From assembly GCA_023387735.1 (NCBI GenBank), contig JAEWHP010000046.1, forward strand, positions 1 through 64,000: a stretch of DNA of 64,000 nucleotides. The letters are read 5' to 3'. This document shows positions 63,790 to 64,000 of this stretch, piece after piece. Origin of the DNA: Pseudomonadota bacterium (GTDB lineage Bacteria > Pseudomonadota > Alphaproteobacteria > Rhizobiales > Xanthobacteraceae). Numbering within the stretch: the first letter of the stretch is position 1; every line of letters begins with the position of its first letter. The notes under the pieces are model-generated. The model searched no databases. It was not told the origin of the DNA and saw nothing but the letters and a program-made list of their open reading frames with translations. The translations under genes were made by a program, and so were the position numbers.

Positions 63790-64000
63790 TCAGTGCTGGA
63801 CGGCGCCCGGCAACCCGTAGGCTTCCATCTGTGCCCTGACCTGCGCGACGTTGTGCCCGAGCACCACGATGTCGTGCTTCTTGCCGTCGGCATCCCTGAC
63901 GTGGTCCCGCAGCAGCGCCTCGGCCTTGAAGCCGAGACTTTCAAAGAGCGCGATCGCCGCCTGCTGGTCGACTGTCATCTGCACCGTCAGCCTCTCCAGC
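63790..64000 (-). CDS. GNAT-family acetyltransferase, C-terminal part (cut by window edge)
   Basis: About 70 C-terminal residues: LTVQMTVDQQAAIALFESLGF, HVRDADGKKHDIVVLG. The AIALFESLGF pattern is the final helix-strand of a GNAT fold. The N-terminus lies outside the window. It may acetylate a small molecule or protein; substrate unknown. Stop TGA at 63790-63792. Confidence 0.8.
   Translation of the reverse strand, partial: LERLTVQMTVDQQAAIALFESLGFKAEALLRDHVRDADGKKHDIVVLGHNVAQVRAQMEAYGLPGAVQH

Overview
The window is high-GC DNA from an alphaproteobacterium, most likely Bradyrhizobium or a close relative. I base this on codon usage, the mix of gene families (phasin, PaaX/PaaABCDE, L-threonate genes, many acyl-CoA enzymes, clustered chemoreceptors) and the long palindromic intergenic repeats. 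I could not run a database search, so names rest on motifs, length and gene order. I saw no rRNA, tRNA, CRISPR, transposase or prophage gene.

Layout. 1-2.5 kb: 5' part of PEP carboxylase and a YccF-type membrane protein. 2.5-17.3 kb: a dense acyl-CoA island with four crotonases, two acyl-CoA ligases, two acyl-CoA dehydrogenases, three small enzymes and two SDRs. One SDR resembles mitochondrial 2,4-dienoyl-CoA reductase. An APH-fold kinase is followed by a DUF6285 protein, and one dehydrogenase has Asp where the catalytic Glu is expected. Together they resemble a split ACAD10/11 or LvaABC-type 4-hydroxyacyl-CoA system. 17.3-23.2 kb: YghU-type GST, a Baeyer-Villiger-type monooxygenase, a nitronate monooxygenase-like protein and a thiolase-family protein. 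23.3-27.7 kb: an RND efflux pump and its adaptor.

27.9-37.1 kb: four chemoreceptors on the minus strand. Their sensor domains differ and their signalling domains are nearly the same; an AraC-type regulator lies among them. 37.3-41 kb: a complete L-threonate to dihydroxyacetone-phosphate route (ltnD-otnI-otnK with divergent otnC). 41.2-46.7 kb: an M20 amidohydrolase, a 2-hydroxyacid dehydrogenase, a tartrate/D-malate dehydrogenase, an SDR lacking the usual Lys and an esterase. 46.8-52.5 kb: an amidase, a sulfite-oxidase-like molybdoenzyme, a hydrolase-OsmC fusion, a YeeE/YedE transporter and a zinc-type oxidoreductase. 52.6-60.4 kb: a GIY-YIG protein and the phenylacetate genes paaK, I, E, D, C, B, A and X. 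60.6-64 kb: a hydrolase, a DUF445 membrane protein, a phasin and a partial GNAT.

A feature that crosses the window is about a dozen sequence classes of long palindromic repeats, 70-160 bp each, at gene 3' ends. They are missing from the divergent promoter gaps I inspected and from about 23.35-41.03 kb. One class forms a four-copy tandem array beside paaK.
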